This document shows, piece by piece, positions 1 to 8,363 of a stretch of 54,128 bases of DNA. A program made the translations under genes and the position numbers. The DNA lies in assembly GCA_016296345.1 (NCBI GenBank), contig JAEDJL010000005.1:1-54128 (forward strand). The letters are read 5' to 3'. Below the pieces are notes generated by a model. That model saw only the letters and a program-made list of their open reading frames with translations. It was not told where the DNA came from and ran no database searches. Position 1 is the first letter of the stretch. Each line of letters starts with the position of its first letter. The stretch comes from Bacteroidales bacterium (GTDB taxonomy: Bacteria > Bacteroidota > Bacteroidia > Bacteroidales > P3).

Positions 1-15
1 GAAGACTTAGTGAGC

Positions 16-34
16 AAAAGACTTCGTCTTTTTT
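16..34 (+). terminator. Small intrinsic terminator at window edge
   Basis: AAAAGAC (16-22) pairs with GTCTTTT (26-32) around a TTC loop and is followed by a T-run. It would end a plus-strand transcript entering from outside the window. Confidence 0.45.
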
Positions 35-322
35 CAAAAAAAGCCTCACTTATTTTACCCAAATCAACACTTATTTTGCAAACACTTGAAACACAGAGAA
101 TTGCTTAACGCTCAAATACTCGAAAAAATCGACCCGACCATCGACTGACCTCCAAATTTCGCAAGCATTCGGGCTTAAGAGACCGCCAAATGTTAAATAA
201 TTTGCTTGCTTAATCCTAATCAATTTTGCGAAAAGCAAAAGTGTATACGTCATATCTGACCAATGTTTCAAAGTACACACGACATAGTGCAGGAACTTTA
301 TCACTATCTTTTAAGTAGTTAC

Positions 323-350
323 GGTGAAAAAATCACGTGATTTTTTCACC
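323..350. promoter_or_regulatory. Perfect 28-bp palindrome upstream of the defence operon
   Basis: The half-site GGTGAAAAAATCAC is followed directly by its exact reverse complement, with no loop. With zero spacer it is better suited to a dimeric repressor or cruciform than to an RNA terminator, although the T6 run could support termination. It lies 18 bp upstream of the -7 box of the AAA/RloB-like operon, so an operator role is plausible but inferred. Confidence 0.6.
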
Positions 351-367
351 GATTGTCAAAAATATCG

Positions 368-375
368 TATTTTTG
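368..375 (+). promoter_or_regulatory. Bacteroidetes -7 box for defence operon
   Basis: TATTTTTG matches TAnnTTTG. It would start a transcript near 381, giving a leader of about 68 nt before the ATG at 449. I see no TTTG at the expected -33 spacing. Confidence 0.45.
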
Positions 376-448
376 CATCGTAATTGGTTGCTTAAACCTA
401 TTATTTAATGATAGCTGAAATGTGTAATCAAGATTAACACCAAATATT

Positions 449-1765
449 ATGATACTACGCGTGATACTAAAGAATTTTCTTTCATTCAACAAGGAAGTTC
501 AGTTCGATATGTTCCCGAATATGAAGCGGACATCTTTGTCAAATCATATCCAAAAAGTGGCTGATGACAAATTGCCTGTGTTAAAAATGGCAGCTATATA
601 TGGAGCTAACGGAGCCGGCAAGTCTAATTTAATCAAAGGAATCAATTTCTTGAAAGCTATTGCCACGAACAAGAACTTTCTTGATAAAGAGAGTATAGAA
701 AAATATACCTTTGCTTTGAAGGAAAATACAGATAATGAACCCATTGAACTCACGATTGAGTTTACAACAACGTCCGGACTTCCATTTATCTACTCTGTTG
801 AAGTATCGAATAGTGGTGTTGAATTTGAGACTTTGCAGATTTCTGGTTTGGGTTCGAGAGAAAACACGAATATTTTCACTCGTAAGAACGGAGAGGTAGA
901 ATATCATGCTGCACCTTCAGAAGAGATAAGTGATATAATATTGAAATGGATTGACAAAAATCCATTTGCAAGCCTTCTGACAATCAACAATGATATGCCT
1001 GTATTATCGTCTGAACACATCAATATTGCTTCAAAATGGTTTGCAGATGAACTTACAATTATCGGACTACATTCATTCAATCCTGCATTGATAGAAATTT
1101 TCAAAAACAACAGAGAGGTTAATCAATTTGCCTCCGAATTATTCAGAGAAATAGACCTCGGTATAGAAGACGTAAATGTTGAGACTGAAAATTTTGAAGA
1201 TTGGATGTCTGCTCATAATGTCAGAGGTTTGCCAATAAACAAAGTTCGTGAAATGCGATCCGGTGTATTATCGGAAGTTGTTGATTTTAGAAACACACGA
1301 GCGATCAGTGTCGAAGATGGTGTGCAGAAAATAAGCCAAATCCTTTTCAAACAATTTGGCGAAAATGGATATTCAAGAGAAATGGATATTCAAGCTCAGT
1401 CCGATGGTACGGTGCGTTTGTTGTCGCTTGTTCCTGCCTTATATTCTGCAATGAAATTGAGCAAAACCGTTATTATTGATGAGCTTGACCATAGTATTCA
1501 CCCACACTTAGTTCGTGAATTAGTACGCTATTTCTCTTCACAAAGGTCTAATGGTCAGTTGATATTTACCACTCATCAGACTTGTTTGCTCAATCAAAAC
1601 TTCATAAGGACAGATGAAGTGTGGATGGTAGAAAAGAAGAATGGAAACAGCTATATGTATTCTCTTAATGATTTTATTATTCACAATACAATCAACATCG
1701 AAAATGGATACATGCAAGGTCGATATGGAGCAATACCTTTTATAGGAGAGTTGAATATGGAATAA
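449..1765 (+). CDS. AAA family ATPase of AbiL/RloA-like defence module
   Basis: This 438-residue protein has the layout of AAA15/AAA21 (OLD- and SMC-like) ATPases. A core begins at the N-terminus (LKNFLSF), followed by a Walker A motif GANGAGKS near residues 53-60. After a long insert come a signature-like region (QSDGTVRLLSLVP), Walker B TVIIDELDHSIHP and a switch histidine in FTTHQT. Such ATPases pair with a second effector gene in anti-phage abortive systems (AbiLi, RloA, PARIS AriA). The partner starts 11 bp downstream and is RloB-like, so AbiL/RloAB is the best match. The gene looks more AT-rich than the core genes, consistent with transfer. The ATPase call is firm; the defence role is inferred from family and pairing. 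Confidence 0.85.
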   Translation: MILRVILKNFLSFNKEVQFDMFPNMKRTSLSNHIQKVADDKLPVLKMAAIYGANGAGKSNLIKGINFLKAIATNKNFLDKESIEKYTFALKENTDNEPIELTIEFTTTSGLPFIYSVEVSNSGVEFETLQISGLGSRENTNIFTRKNGEVEYHAAPSEEISDIILKWIDKNPFASLLTINNDMPVLSSEHINIASKWFADELTIIGLHSFNPALIEIFKNNREVNQFASELFREIDLGIEDVNVETENFEDWMSAHNVRGLPINKVREMRSGVLSEVVDFRNTRAISVEDGVQKISQILFKQFGENGYSREMDIQAQSDGTVRLLSLVPALYSAMKLSKTVIIDELDHSIHPHLVRELVRYFSSQRSNGQLIFTTHQTCLLNQNFIRTDEVWMVEKKNGNSYMYSLNDFIIHNTINIENGYMQGRYGAIPFIGELNME

Positions 1766-1776
1766 GCAAAAGAGTT

Positions 1777-2604
1777 ATGGACTTATCAAAATTGACATAT
1801 TCAAAAGGCTCTTCAAGAAAAGCTCTACGGAAAGCAACCTTTCTGCCTCCTGCCAAAGAAGAGACAAACAGCAAAGTTCTTGCCAATATAGAAGATATTC
1901 CGACATCATATAGCAAAGCAGACGGAAAGCTGTCTCCACATCTTGTATTTGTGCTTTCCGGAGGCGAGAAGAGAGAAAGGGATTTTCTTTCCGAACTTAT
2001 CTATCAACGAGGCATACGCTCATTAAAAGTTGTTTTTATGTCTAAAAAAGGACAGGGACTACACCCATATCAGATGCAACAAATGTGGAAAGGAATCCAA
2101 TCTAAAGGAGTAATCCCAGATGATAGTCAAACATATCATTTGGAATCCATAGACAAAGTATTTCTTCTTTCAGATGTAGATGAGTTTTACGAACAGTTGA
2201 AGAAAATATTTAATGATAATGCAGATACAGAACAAGGGCAATGGATAGTCAGCAATCCTTGCTTTGAAATTTGGTTGTATTATTGTTACTTGAATAATCC
2301 GAAAAAGGATTTGGAATGTTTGTCATCAATATCCATCCAAAAAAGGAGTAAAACGTTAAAGGATTTAGTAGCGAAACTTATTCCCGGAGGTATTGATCCT
2401 CGCAAAGCCTTTGAGCAAATGGATGTAGGCATTAACAATAGTCGGAAACATTATAAAGTTGATAAAAACTCCATACCGGTTTTGTTTGCTACACAGATGT
2501 GCGAAATGGCACAATACCTTATTGATACCATGAACCAAAATAGCAACGAATACACTAAACACATAGAGAAAATAGTTCAGTGGCGAAATAAAATGAAAAA
2601 GTAG
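1777..2604 (+). CDS. RloB-like protein, partner of the upstream AAA ATPase
   Basis: This 275-residue protein matches the RloB/AbiLii pattern. A poorly conserved N-terminus of about 50 residues precedes a Toprim-like core. That core has VFVLSGGEKRERDFLSEL with an acidic residue near 65, a central VFLLSDVDEFY (the likely metal-binding acidic pair) and SNPCFEIWLYYCY, which is typical of RloB proteins. The C-terminus is lysine-rich. Proteins of this fold are thought to be nuclease-type effectors released when the ATPase senses phage. It follows the ATPase by 11 bp and is surely co-transcribed with it. Nuclease activity is inferred from the fold. Confidence 0.8.
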   Translation: MDLSKLTYSKGSSRKALRKATFLPPAKEETNSKVLANIEDIPTSYSKADGKLSPHLVFVLSGGEKRERDFLSELIYQRGIRSLKVVFMSKKGQGLHPYQMQQMWKGIQSKGVIPDDSQTYHLESIDKVFLLSDVDEFYEQLKKIFNDNADTEQGQWIVSNPCFEIWLYYCYLNNPKKDLECLSSISIQKRSKTLKDLVAKLIPGGIDPRKAFEQMDVGINNSRKHYKVDKNSIPVLFATQMCEMAQYLIDTMNQNSNEYTKHIEKIVQWRNKMKK

Positions 2605-2770
2605 AGCTATCAAAAGCGGCTTTTACTGCTGCTTTGTTATGGTAAAATCAAACAATATTGCTTTTGTTTTTACGATGGAGGATTTGTGAATTTTTAATTG
2701 AAAAGGTTTGAGTTAGTTTTTTTTACTTGATCTGAGGGTTTGGCTGCAAGAATAATGAGCAAAAGCAAAA
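2605..2770. other. Spacer after defence operon
   Basis: About 165 bp of AT-rich sequence with poly-T stretches. I see no gene and no strong structure before the hairpin at 2771. Confidence 0.5.
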
Positions 2771-2798
2771 GAGCCGAAACTCTGTTGAGTTTCGGCTC
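2771..2798. terminator. Bidirectional terminator between RloB-like gene and tRNA-Phe
   Basis: A perfect 12-bp stem (GAGCCGAAACTC / GAGTTTCGGCTC) closes a TGTT loop. T-rich tracts lie on both sides (CTCTTTGG on plus, CTCTTTTGCTTTT on minus). It should end the minus-strand tRNA-Phe transcript and possibly the plus-strand defence operon. Confidence 0.8.
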
Positions 2799-2805
2799 TT
2801 TGGTG

Positions 2806-2878
<73 letters not shown>

Positions 2879-2900
2879 ATTTCCCCTTTGTTTGCGTTTG

Positions 2901-2908
2901 CAAATTTA
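2901..2908 (-). promoter_or_regulatory. -7 box of tRNA-Phe
   Basis: On the minus strand this reads TAAATTTG, matching TAnnTTTG. It is 22 bp upstream of the mature tRNA 5' end, a suitable distance for a short 5' leader. Confidence 0.5.
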
Positions 2909-3038
2909 CTACACTTTTGCAACACAGCCAAATTTTTTGCCAAGTTTTTTCGCTTCTCGATACTCAAAGACTAATTTTCAACTTGTTATATTTTCGGTCT
3001 ATTGTGCTGTTTTGTGTAATCGGGGGAGTGTTTCTATT

Positions 3039-4745
3039 TTAATTCAAGCCCATTTCGTGCTTCAAAGTCTCTATCTTTTGCATCGCTTCTGCTTGTTTCT
3101 GCTCATAGAGCGACGGTGCTTCAAACTTGGAACAGATTGAGAAGTAGAACTTGATTTTAGGTTCTGTTCCCGACGGACGAACCGACACCTTGCTGCCGTC
3201 CGAAAGGAAGTATTGCAACACATTGCTCGAAGGAAGACCTGTCTTTTCGCATTCCAAATAGTCGGCAATGCGTTCCACTTTTTCTCCTGCAAGGCTTGTG
3301 TGAGGGTTTGTTCTGAATGTGGTCATCATTGCCTTGATTTCTTCTGCTCCCGATTGACCTTTTCGGACTATGGAGACTTGTTTTTCTTGATAGAAGCCAT
3401 ATTGGGCATATATTTCGAGCAACATATCGTAGAGGGTTTGTCCTTTGTCGGAAGCGTATGCTGCCATTTCTGCCAAGATACAGCAACCCGAAACACTATC
3501 TTTGTCTCTCACAAAGTCGCCAATGAGGTATCCGAAACTCTCTTCGCCTCCTCCTATGTATTCTTTCTTGCCTTCAAGGGATTTTATCTTGGCTGCTATG
3601 TGCTTGAAGCCCGTAAGGGTGTCGTAACATTCCACATTGAAGCTCTCGGCAATCTTTCTGACCAATTCGGTTGTTACTATGGTTTTGATGATGTACTGAT
3701 TGCCGCTAAGGCGTCCTTCTTCGCTCCAACGTTTCAAAAGGTAATAGGTAAACAATGAGGCTGTCTGATTGCCGTTAAGCAAAATCCATTCTCCGTCTTT
3801 CTTCTTTACTGCAAGTGCTTCGCGGTCGGCATCGGGGTCTGTTGCCAAAAGTATGTCGGCATTCTCCCTTTGAGCTTGTTGCAATCCCAATTCCAAGGCT
3901 GCAGGCTCTTCGGGATTTGGAGAAACGCAAGTAGGGAAGTTGCCGTCTGCCACTGCCTGAGGCTCGACTATGGATATATTTTCAAATCCGTAGGCTTTGA
4001 GTGCCTGAGGTATGAGTTTGATGCCTGTTCCGTGCAAAGGGGTATAGACAATCTTCAAGTCCTTGTTGCGAGATATGTATCCGTTGTCCAACGAGAGGGA
4101 TTTTACTCTGTCGATATAGACTTGGTCGATGTCCTTGCCTATGATGGTGATATTCTCATCGCCTTGTTGTGTTTTGACTTGGGAGATGTCGGTGATTTTA
4201 TTGACTTGTTCTATCACCAATTCGTCGTCGGGAGCTGTCAGCTGGGCGCCATCGTTCCAGTAGGCTTTGTAGCCGTTATATTCCTTTGGGTTGTGCGATG
4301 CTGTAATCATCACTCCTGCGTCGGCTTTGAGTTCTCTGACTGCAAAGGAAAGCTCGGGTGTAGGTCTCATGTCTTCAAACAAAAAGACCTTGAAGCCGTT
4401 GGCTGCCATTACTCTTGCGGTTGTGAGAGCAAAGTTGCGACTATTGTTGCGGCTGTCGTGAGAAATGACGCAGCGAACTTCTCCTTGGGTTTTCTTCTGC
4501 TTGATATAGTTGCAAAATCCCTGTGTTGTCATCGATACAGTGATGAAGTTCATGCGGTTTGTTCCCAATCCCATGATGCCTCTCAGCCCTCCTGTTCCAA
4601 ATTCCAAAGTTCTGTAAAAAGCATCGTTGAACTCCTCGGGGTTTTCTTCCCTCATGCGGCGGATTTCCTGCTTTGTGCTTTCGTCTATGCAACCATTTAA
4701 CCATTTGTCTGCATTGTTGCAGGCATTAACATCTAACTTAGTCAT
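3039..4745 (-). CDS. Phospho-sugar mutase (phosphoglucomutase/phosphomannomutase family)
   Basis: This 568-residue alpha-D-phosphohexomutase interconverts hexose 1- and 6-phosphates in the cytosol. The four family signatures are present in order: phosphoserine loop TASHNPKEYNGYK with Ser150, metal loop DPDADR (303-308), sugar-binding GGGEESFGY (398-406) and C-terminal phosphate-binding RPSGTEPK. The length and the early GTGGLRGIMG motif fit the PGM2-like class common in Bacteroidetes. It lies 36 bp downstream of the Sel1 gene and may be the last gene of the gmk string. Sugar specificity (glucose versus mannose) cannot be read from sequence. Confidence 0.93.
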   Translation of the reverse strand: MTKLDVNACNNADKWLNGCIDESTKQEIRRMREENPEEFNDAFYRTLEFGTGGLRGIMGLGTNRMNFITVSMTTQGFCNYIKQKKTQGEVRCVISHDSRNNSRNFALTTARVMAANGFKVFLFEDMRPTPELSFAVRELKADAGVMITASHNPKEYNGYKAYWNDGAQLTAPDDELVIEQVNKITDISQVKTQQGDENITIIGKDIDQVYIDRVKSLSLDNGYISRNKDLKIVYTPLHGTGIKLIPQALKAYGFENISIVEPQAVADGNFPTCVSPNPEEPAALELGLQQAQRENADILLATDPDADREALAVKKKDGEWILLNGNQTASLFTYYLLKRWSEEGRLSGNQYIIKTIVTTELVRKIAESFNVECYDTLTGFKHIAAKIKSLEGKKEYIGGGEESFGYLIGDFVRDKDSVSGCCILAEMAAYASDKGQTLYDMLLEIYAQYGFYQEKQVSIVRKGQSGAEEIKAMMTTFRTNPHTSLAGEKVERIADYLECEKTGLPSSNVLQYFLSDGSKVSVRPSGTEPKIKFYFSICSKFEAPSLYEQKQAEAMQKIETLKHEMGLN

Positions 4746-4781
4746 ATTGATTTGCTGTTTGTTGTTTTATTGATTTTCTTC

Positions 4782-5870
4782 TTATTTTTTGCTTTGCAAG
4801 TATTGTTCGGCTTCTTTGTTGCCGAGTGCAACTGCATCTTTGAAGTAGTTTTGTGCCTTGCGGTTGTTTCTCTTTACCTGCCTGCCTTCTTTGTACAGCT
4901 TGCCGAGTGCCAAATATGCTTCGCTGCTTCCCTGCGAGGCCGCGACAGTAAGATAGTTCAATCCTTTCTTTACGTCTTTTTTAACCAAGTTTCCGTTTAT
5001 GTACTCGGTTCCCAAAATGTAGTTTGTTTCGGCTCGCTTGATTGTTTTGAGCTTCAATAGTTCGTCAATCTGTCCACTGCTTTTGTATTTTGCCAAGGCT
5101 GAGGGTTCTTTTGCAGGCTCGAAACCTTGCTCTGCCGACTTGACGTAGTATTGCTCTGCAATCTTGGGCTGTTTCCTCTCATAGAAACCATTTTCACACA
5201 AATAGGCTTTCACATATTGGGCAACAGCCATGTCTTTCTTCAAAGGCTCTTCGCAGAGCTTCGATGCCTTTTCGTAGTTTGGTGCAACGCTCTCGCCAAC
5301 AACGTATATGTAGGCAAGTTTCTGCATTGCGTCCAAGTCGTTTTGGTTTGCTGCCTTTTCGTACCAATGCTTTGCCTCAATAAGGTCTCTTTCGACCACA
5401 ATGCCGTCAAGATAATAATCTCCAATTCTTCGACAAGCATAAACCTCATCGCGGTCTGCACAAATTCTATACCACAAATAGGCTCTTGCAGGGTTGTCCA
5501 CAACTCCTATTCCTTCGTCCAACATCTGTGCAACCCTGAGTTGTGAAGCAAAGTGTCCTCTTTCTGCCGCCTGCATATAGTAAGAGAATGCCAAGCGTTC
5601 GTTCTGAGTGCAGCCCAAGCCTTGTTCGTACATTGTTGCAAGAGCATGGCAAGATGCCAAGTGATTTTGTTCGGCTGCTTTCTTGTACCACGCAAAGGCA
5701 GACGAGTAGTTTTGCAACTGTCCTATACCTTTATAATATTGTGTCGCAAGTTCGTATTGTGCTTCTGCACTTCCGCTCTTTGCTTTGAGCATAAGGTTTT
5801 GTCCGTTCAGCCCCAATGTTGCCAACAAAGCAAAGACAAGTATAAATGATTTAGCGATTTTATTGTTCAT
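4782..5870 (-). CDS. Secreted Sel1-repeat protein (long)
   Basis: The 362-residue product starts with a Sec signal peptide (MNNKIAKSFILVFALLATLG, cleavage after about LNG). It then carries roughly eight Sel1-like TPR repeats of about 36 residues with the pattern A.Y.La..Y..G.G...n...A..WY.kAAeq. Sel1 repeats are alpha-helical protein-protein interaction scaffolds, and the signal peptide places it in the periplasm or cell envelope. Its start overlaps the stop of the preceding Sel1 gene by 11 nt, implying translational coupling. The two are paralogues. The binding partner is unknown. Confidence 0.85.
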   Translation of the reverse strand: MNNKIAKSFILVFALLATLGLNGQNLMLKAKSGSAEAQYELATQYYKGIGQLQNYSSAFAWYKKAAEQNHLASCHALATMYEQGLGCTQNERLAFSYYMQAAERGHFASQLRVAQMLDEGIGVVDNPARAYLWYRICADRDEVYACRRIGDYYLDGIVVERDLIEAKHWYEKAANQNDLDAMQKLAYIYVVGESVAPNYEKASKLCEEPLKKDMAVAQYVKAYLCENGFYERKQPKIAEQYYVKSAEQGFEPAKEPSALAKYKSSGQIDELLKLKTIKRAETNYILGTEYINGNLVKKDVKKGLNYLTVAASQGSSEAYLALGKLYKEGRQVKRNNRKAQNYFKDAVALGNKEAEQYLQSKK

Positions 5871-6441
5871 ACTTCCATAACTGATTTTCGTTCCAAAATT
5901 CTATTGCTGTGGGATAGCCGTTGTCAAATGCGGCATGGATATATTTGAGCGTCTGCTTGATGTCTTGCTTTACGCCCTCGCCAAAATAGTACATCTTTCC
6001 GACCTTGAATTGTGCCTTTGCAAGGTTTCCCTCGTCGGCTGCCTTCTTATAGTATTCCATTGCTTTGACAAGGTCTTTTGCAGTGCCTACTCCCTGCTCG
6101 TACATCTGCCCGAGACAATAAATTGCCTCCATATTGTTGTCCTGTGCTGCAAGATTGAAGTACTTAAACGCCAAATGTACGTTTTGTTTTACCTCCACAC
6201 CATAATAATAAAGCTCTGCCAATGCCATAATCGCCCCCGGGTGGTTTTGTTCGGCTGCTTTGTTGTACCAATAGATTGCCTTATTGATGTCTTTGGGCAT
6301 TCTGTCTGCACGTTCATACATTTTTCCCAAGCGATATTGAGCATTTGCATCGCCATACTCTGCGTCTCTGATGTAGGTTTGAGCCGACAGGGCTGCCGAA
6401 AGCAACACTGCCGAGAGCAACATCAACACTCGTTTTGTCAT
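5860..6441 (-). CDS. Secreted Sel1-repeat protein (short)
   Basis: I chose the ATG at 6441 because AAAGGAAAT sits just before it and a clean signal peptide follows (MTKRVLMLLSAVLLSAALSA). An in-frame start 12 codons earlier (6477) would bury the signal sequence. The 193-residue protein has about four Sel1 repeats (for example AIYWYNKAAEQNHPGAIMAL and AIYCLGQMYEQGVGTAKD). It is a shorter paralogue of the next gene, which it overlaps. The role is presumably envelope scaffolding. Confidence 0.83.
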   Translation of the reverse strand: MTKRVLMLLSAVLLSAALSAQTYIRDAEYGDANAQYRLGKMYERADRMPKDINKAIYWYNKAAEQNHPGAIMALAELYYYGVEVKQNVHLAFKYFNLAAQDNNMEAIYCLGQMYEQGVGTAKDLVKAMEYYKKAADEGNLAKAQFKVGKMYYFGEGVKQDIKQTLKYIHAAFDNGYPTAIEFWNENQLWKYEQ

Positions 6442-6518
6442 ATTTCCTTTATTGTTTTTCAAACTGACATTGTTCATACATTATTACCTTGTTACGATTT
6501 TATCCTCGTTTTGTTTCG

Positions 6519-7736
6519 CTACAAATATTCAACGTTTACATCTTTCATATATTTGCTTTCGAGCAAAGAAACCAAACGTTTGACTATGCTTTTTCTTATT
6601 TCTATCTCCACAGGCAGGCTCGGGTCGTGGTGAGCTTGGTTTATTTTTGTGCCGACCACGATGTTAATCTCATCACTATCCATTAACTTTTCGGCAATGC
6701 GGTCGGCAGGTCCTTTGCCAAAGGAAATCGTTGCCGCATTGTTGTTTGCCAATATGCTGATAACCTTGTTCAAAGTCAAAACTCCCTCTGTTACCAAATC
6801 TACTCCCTCCATTGTACTCATAGGAGGCAGACTCGGGTCTATGTTTTCATAGTCGTCTTTAATTTCGACCCCGAGGTGTTTGGCAAAAATCTCCGCCGTG
6901 GTTGCTCCCGAGACTATTTTGTAACCCTCAAAGTTCTTTACCTTTTCGACATACTCCGAATCTTTGCTCTTATCGAAAGGAGGACCGGTTGCAATCATCA
7001 GTTTGCGAGGAGTACGGAAGTAAATAACTCCGCAACTTGTGTCGTCCTTTGAACAAAACCTGTCATTGGAATAGGCTTTGTTTACAACCCTCTGTGCCAA
7101 CTTGCTTGCCGATATGTACCTTTCGTTTCTTATTGTGTCTCTTACAAATTCTACATACGCATCTCGCCCCCAACCCAAAAGCATATCGTCATTTCCCATT
7201 CCCGACTGGGTTACTCCGTCCGAAATAAAGATAATTCGGTCTTCTTTCATCGGCACAAAGCTGCACGTCATAATCTCTCGGCTTCTCCCTTGGGTATCTA
7301 CGCCTTCCAAAAGCAAGCACTGCCATTGCGGTTCAAAGATATTGCCTCCCCTCATAATGAGACAGAGCGGATTGTCGTACTCCAAAATATTCACCTGCTC
7401 GTCATTCACATCTACAATGGTGAATGTGGCATAGCTTGTCTTTCTTTCGCTGCATATTGGCAGGGTTTGCATGATTATCTCGGCTATTGTCTTTGCGTCC
7501 TTATGCTCTTGGGCAAAGTTTATCGCCATTGTGGAAGTCAGGGTGGCAAGTACGTTGGCTTTTACGCCGTGTCCCATGCCGTCTGCCAAAACTGCAATCG
7601 TTCTATGCTCTTCTTTCAATCGCTTTGAGAGGAAAGCATCGCCGCAAATGAACTCTCCGTTGTGGTTTCTCTGACACGAAGATGTTTCTACGTGATAATT
7701 GTGTCCTTCTTCTTTCAATGGTTTATCTGTTTTCAT
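6519..7736 (-). CDS. SpoIIE-type serine/threonine phosphatase with extra C-terminal domain
   Basis: The N-terminal half is a PP2C/SpoIIE catalytic domain, with metal-site motifs GDAF near residue 32, VLADGMGHG near 48-56 and IIFISDGVTQSG near 165. It would dephosphorylate Ser/Thr-phosphorylated partners such as anti-sigma-factor antagonists. The C-terminal ~150 residues (GATTAEIFAKHLG, MEGVDLVTEGVLTLNKV) form a separate domain that I recall from phosphatases encoded near [FeFe]-hydrogenase genes; no hydrogenase gene is nearby. The start is ATG 7736 (405 residues); an in-frame TTG at 7745 is possible. Either way it overlaps the upstream gene, indicating coupling. No kinase or STAS partner is visible. 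Confidence 0.82.
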   Translation of the reverse strand: MKTDKPLKEEGHNYHVETSSCQRNHNGEFICGDAFLSKRLKEEHRTIAVLADGMGHGVKANVLATLTSTMAINFAQEHKDAKTIAEIIMQTLPICSERKTSYATFTIVDVNDEQVNILEYDNPLCLIMRGGNIFEPQWQCLLLEGVDTQGRSREIMTCSFVPMKEDRIIFISDGVTQSGMGNDDMLLGWGRDAYVEFVRDTIRNERYISASKLAQRVVNKAYSNDRFCSKDDTSCGVIYFRTPRKLMIATGPPFDKSKDSEYVEKVKNFEGYKIVSGATTAEIFAKHLGVEIKDDYENIDPSLPPMSTMEGVDLVTEGVLTLNKVISILANNNAATISFGKGPADRIAEKLMDSDEINIVVGTKINQAHHDPSLPVEIEIRKSIVKRLVSLLESKYMKDVNVEYL

Positions 7737-8346
7737 CTTCCACAAATTGCAACAAGCAAGTCAATAGTGGATAGTCCGAAGATGTTTTATCCACTCCCAC
7801 TTTCGCAAAATTACTTTCAATGCTCCGTTTTACGCCTTGGCTTGCCAAAGCTGCAAGAGGGTACTTGTGTAGTTTGACGACGGCTTTTTGGTCAAAGGTT
7901 GCGGTGTATCGTTCAAGCAGTTCTTGCTTTTCGGCAAATAGTTTGCTCTCTACAACAATCGACGCTATGTTTTGCTTTGCCAAAATGCGTTTTGCCTCAA
8001 ACAAAGCCTTGGAATTGAATATCTCCACGCCCTGCGATTGCAAGAAGATTGCTTCCTGAGAGATTATCACCCCTCTGTGAGGATAACCAAAGCTCAAAGC
8101 CTGCTTGTTGTAGCTCATCATGGCTTCGGTAAGAGCCGAAAGTTCCTCATCGCTGTCCGATTTGGTGCTTACAACTATGTAAGAGCCAAAATTGAAAGCT
8201 CTCAATACCTCTTCCTTTCCTCCTACGGCAAAAGACAAGTCCTTCAATATGCGTTCAAGTCTTATTCTCAACATATCGTTTCCATATTGCAAAACGATAT
8301 TTTCAAAATTCAATAGTTCTATAAGGCACAAATAACACCCTGTCAT
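7723..8346 (-). CDS. Unknown protein, possibly a degenerate nucleotide-cyclase-like domain
   Basis: I prefer ATG 8346, preceded by AAAAGGAT, over an ATG at 8382 that would overlap gmk by 19 nt. The ~207-residue protein is soluble. The order of its segments recalls the class III cyclase/GGDEF fold: CYLCLIELLNFENIVLQYG, a middle RAFNFGSYIVVST, then HRGVIISQEAIF and a helix FNSKALFEAKRILAKQN resembling the 'GkAlveAyrLek' helix of cyclase homology domains. The metal-binding aspartates are not evident, so it would be a binding domain, not an enzyme. It overlaps the downstream SpoIIE phosphatase by 14 nt, suggesting a paired sensor and phosphatase. Fold assignment is tentative. Confidence 0.6.
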   Translation of the reverse strand: MTGCYLCLIELLNFENIVLQYGNDMLRIRLERILKDLSFAVGGKEEVLRAFNFGSYIVVSTKSDSDEELSALTEAMMSYNKQALSFGYPHRGVIISQEAIFLQSQGVEIFNSKALFEAKRILAKQNIASIVVESKLFAEKQELLERYTATFDQKAVVKLHKYPLAALASQGVKRSIESNFAKVGVDKTSSDYPLLTCLLQFVEDENR

Positions 8347-8363
8347 ATCCTTTTCTCTTTTCT

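Larger units (their letters stand above)
1..448. other. Leading non-coding region
   Basis: This 448-bp stretch has no gene I can support. It holds a small hairpin terminator near position 20, a perfect palindrome at 323-350 and a -7 box at 368-375. An open frame of 77 codons on the minus strand (71-304) lacks a convincing start or family. From memory, short hypothetical proteins with a similar motif (FGGLLSPNACEIWRS) are annotated repeatedly in Bacteroidetes, which would suggest a conserved non-coding repeat rather than a protein. That link is recall, not something shown here. Confidence 0.5.

Noticed and set aside
3213..3758. 181-codon plus-strand frame opposite the phosphohexomutase
   Set aside because: It is the antisense shadow of a gene with full catalytic motifs.
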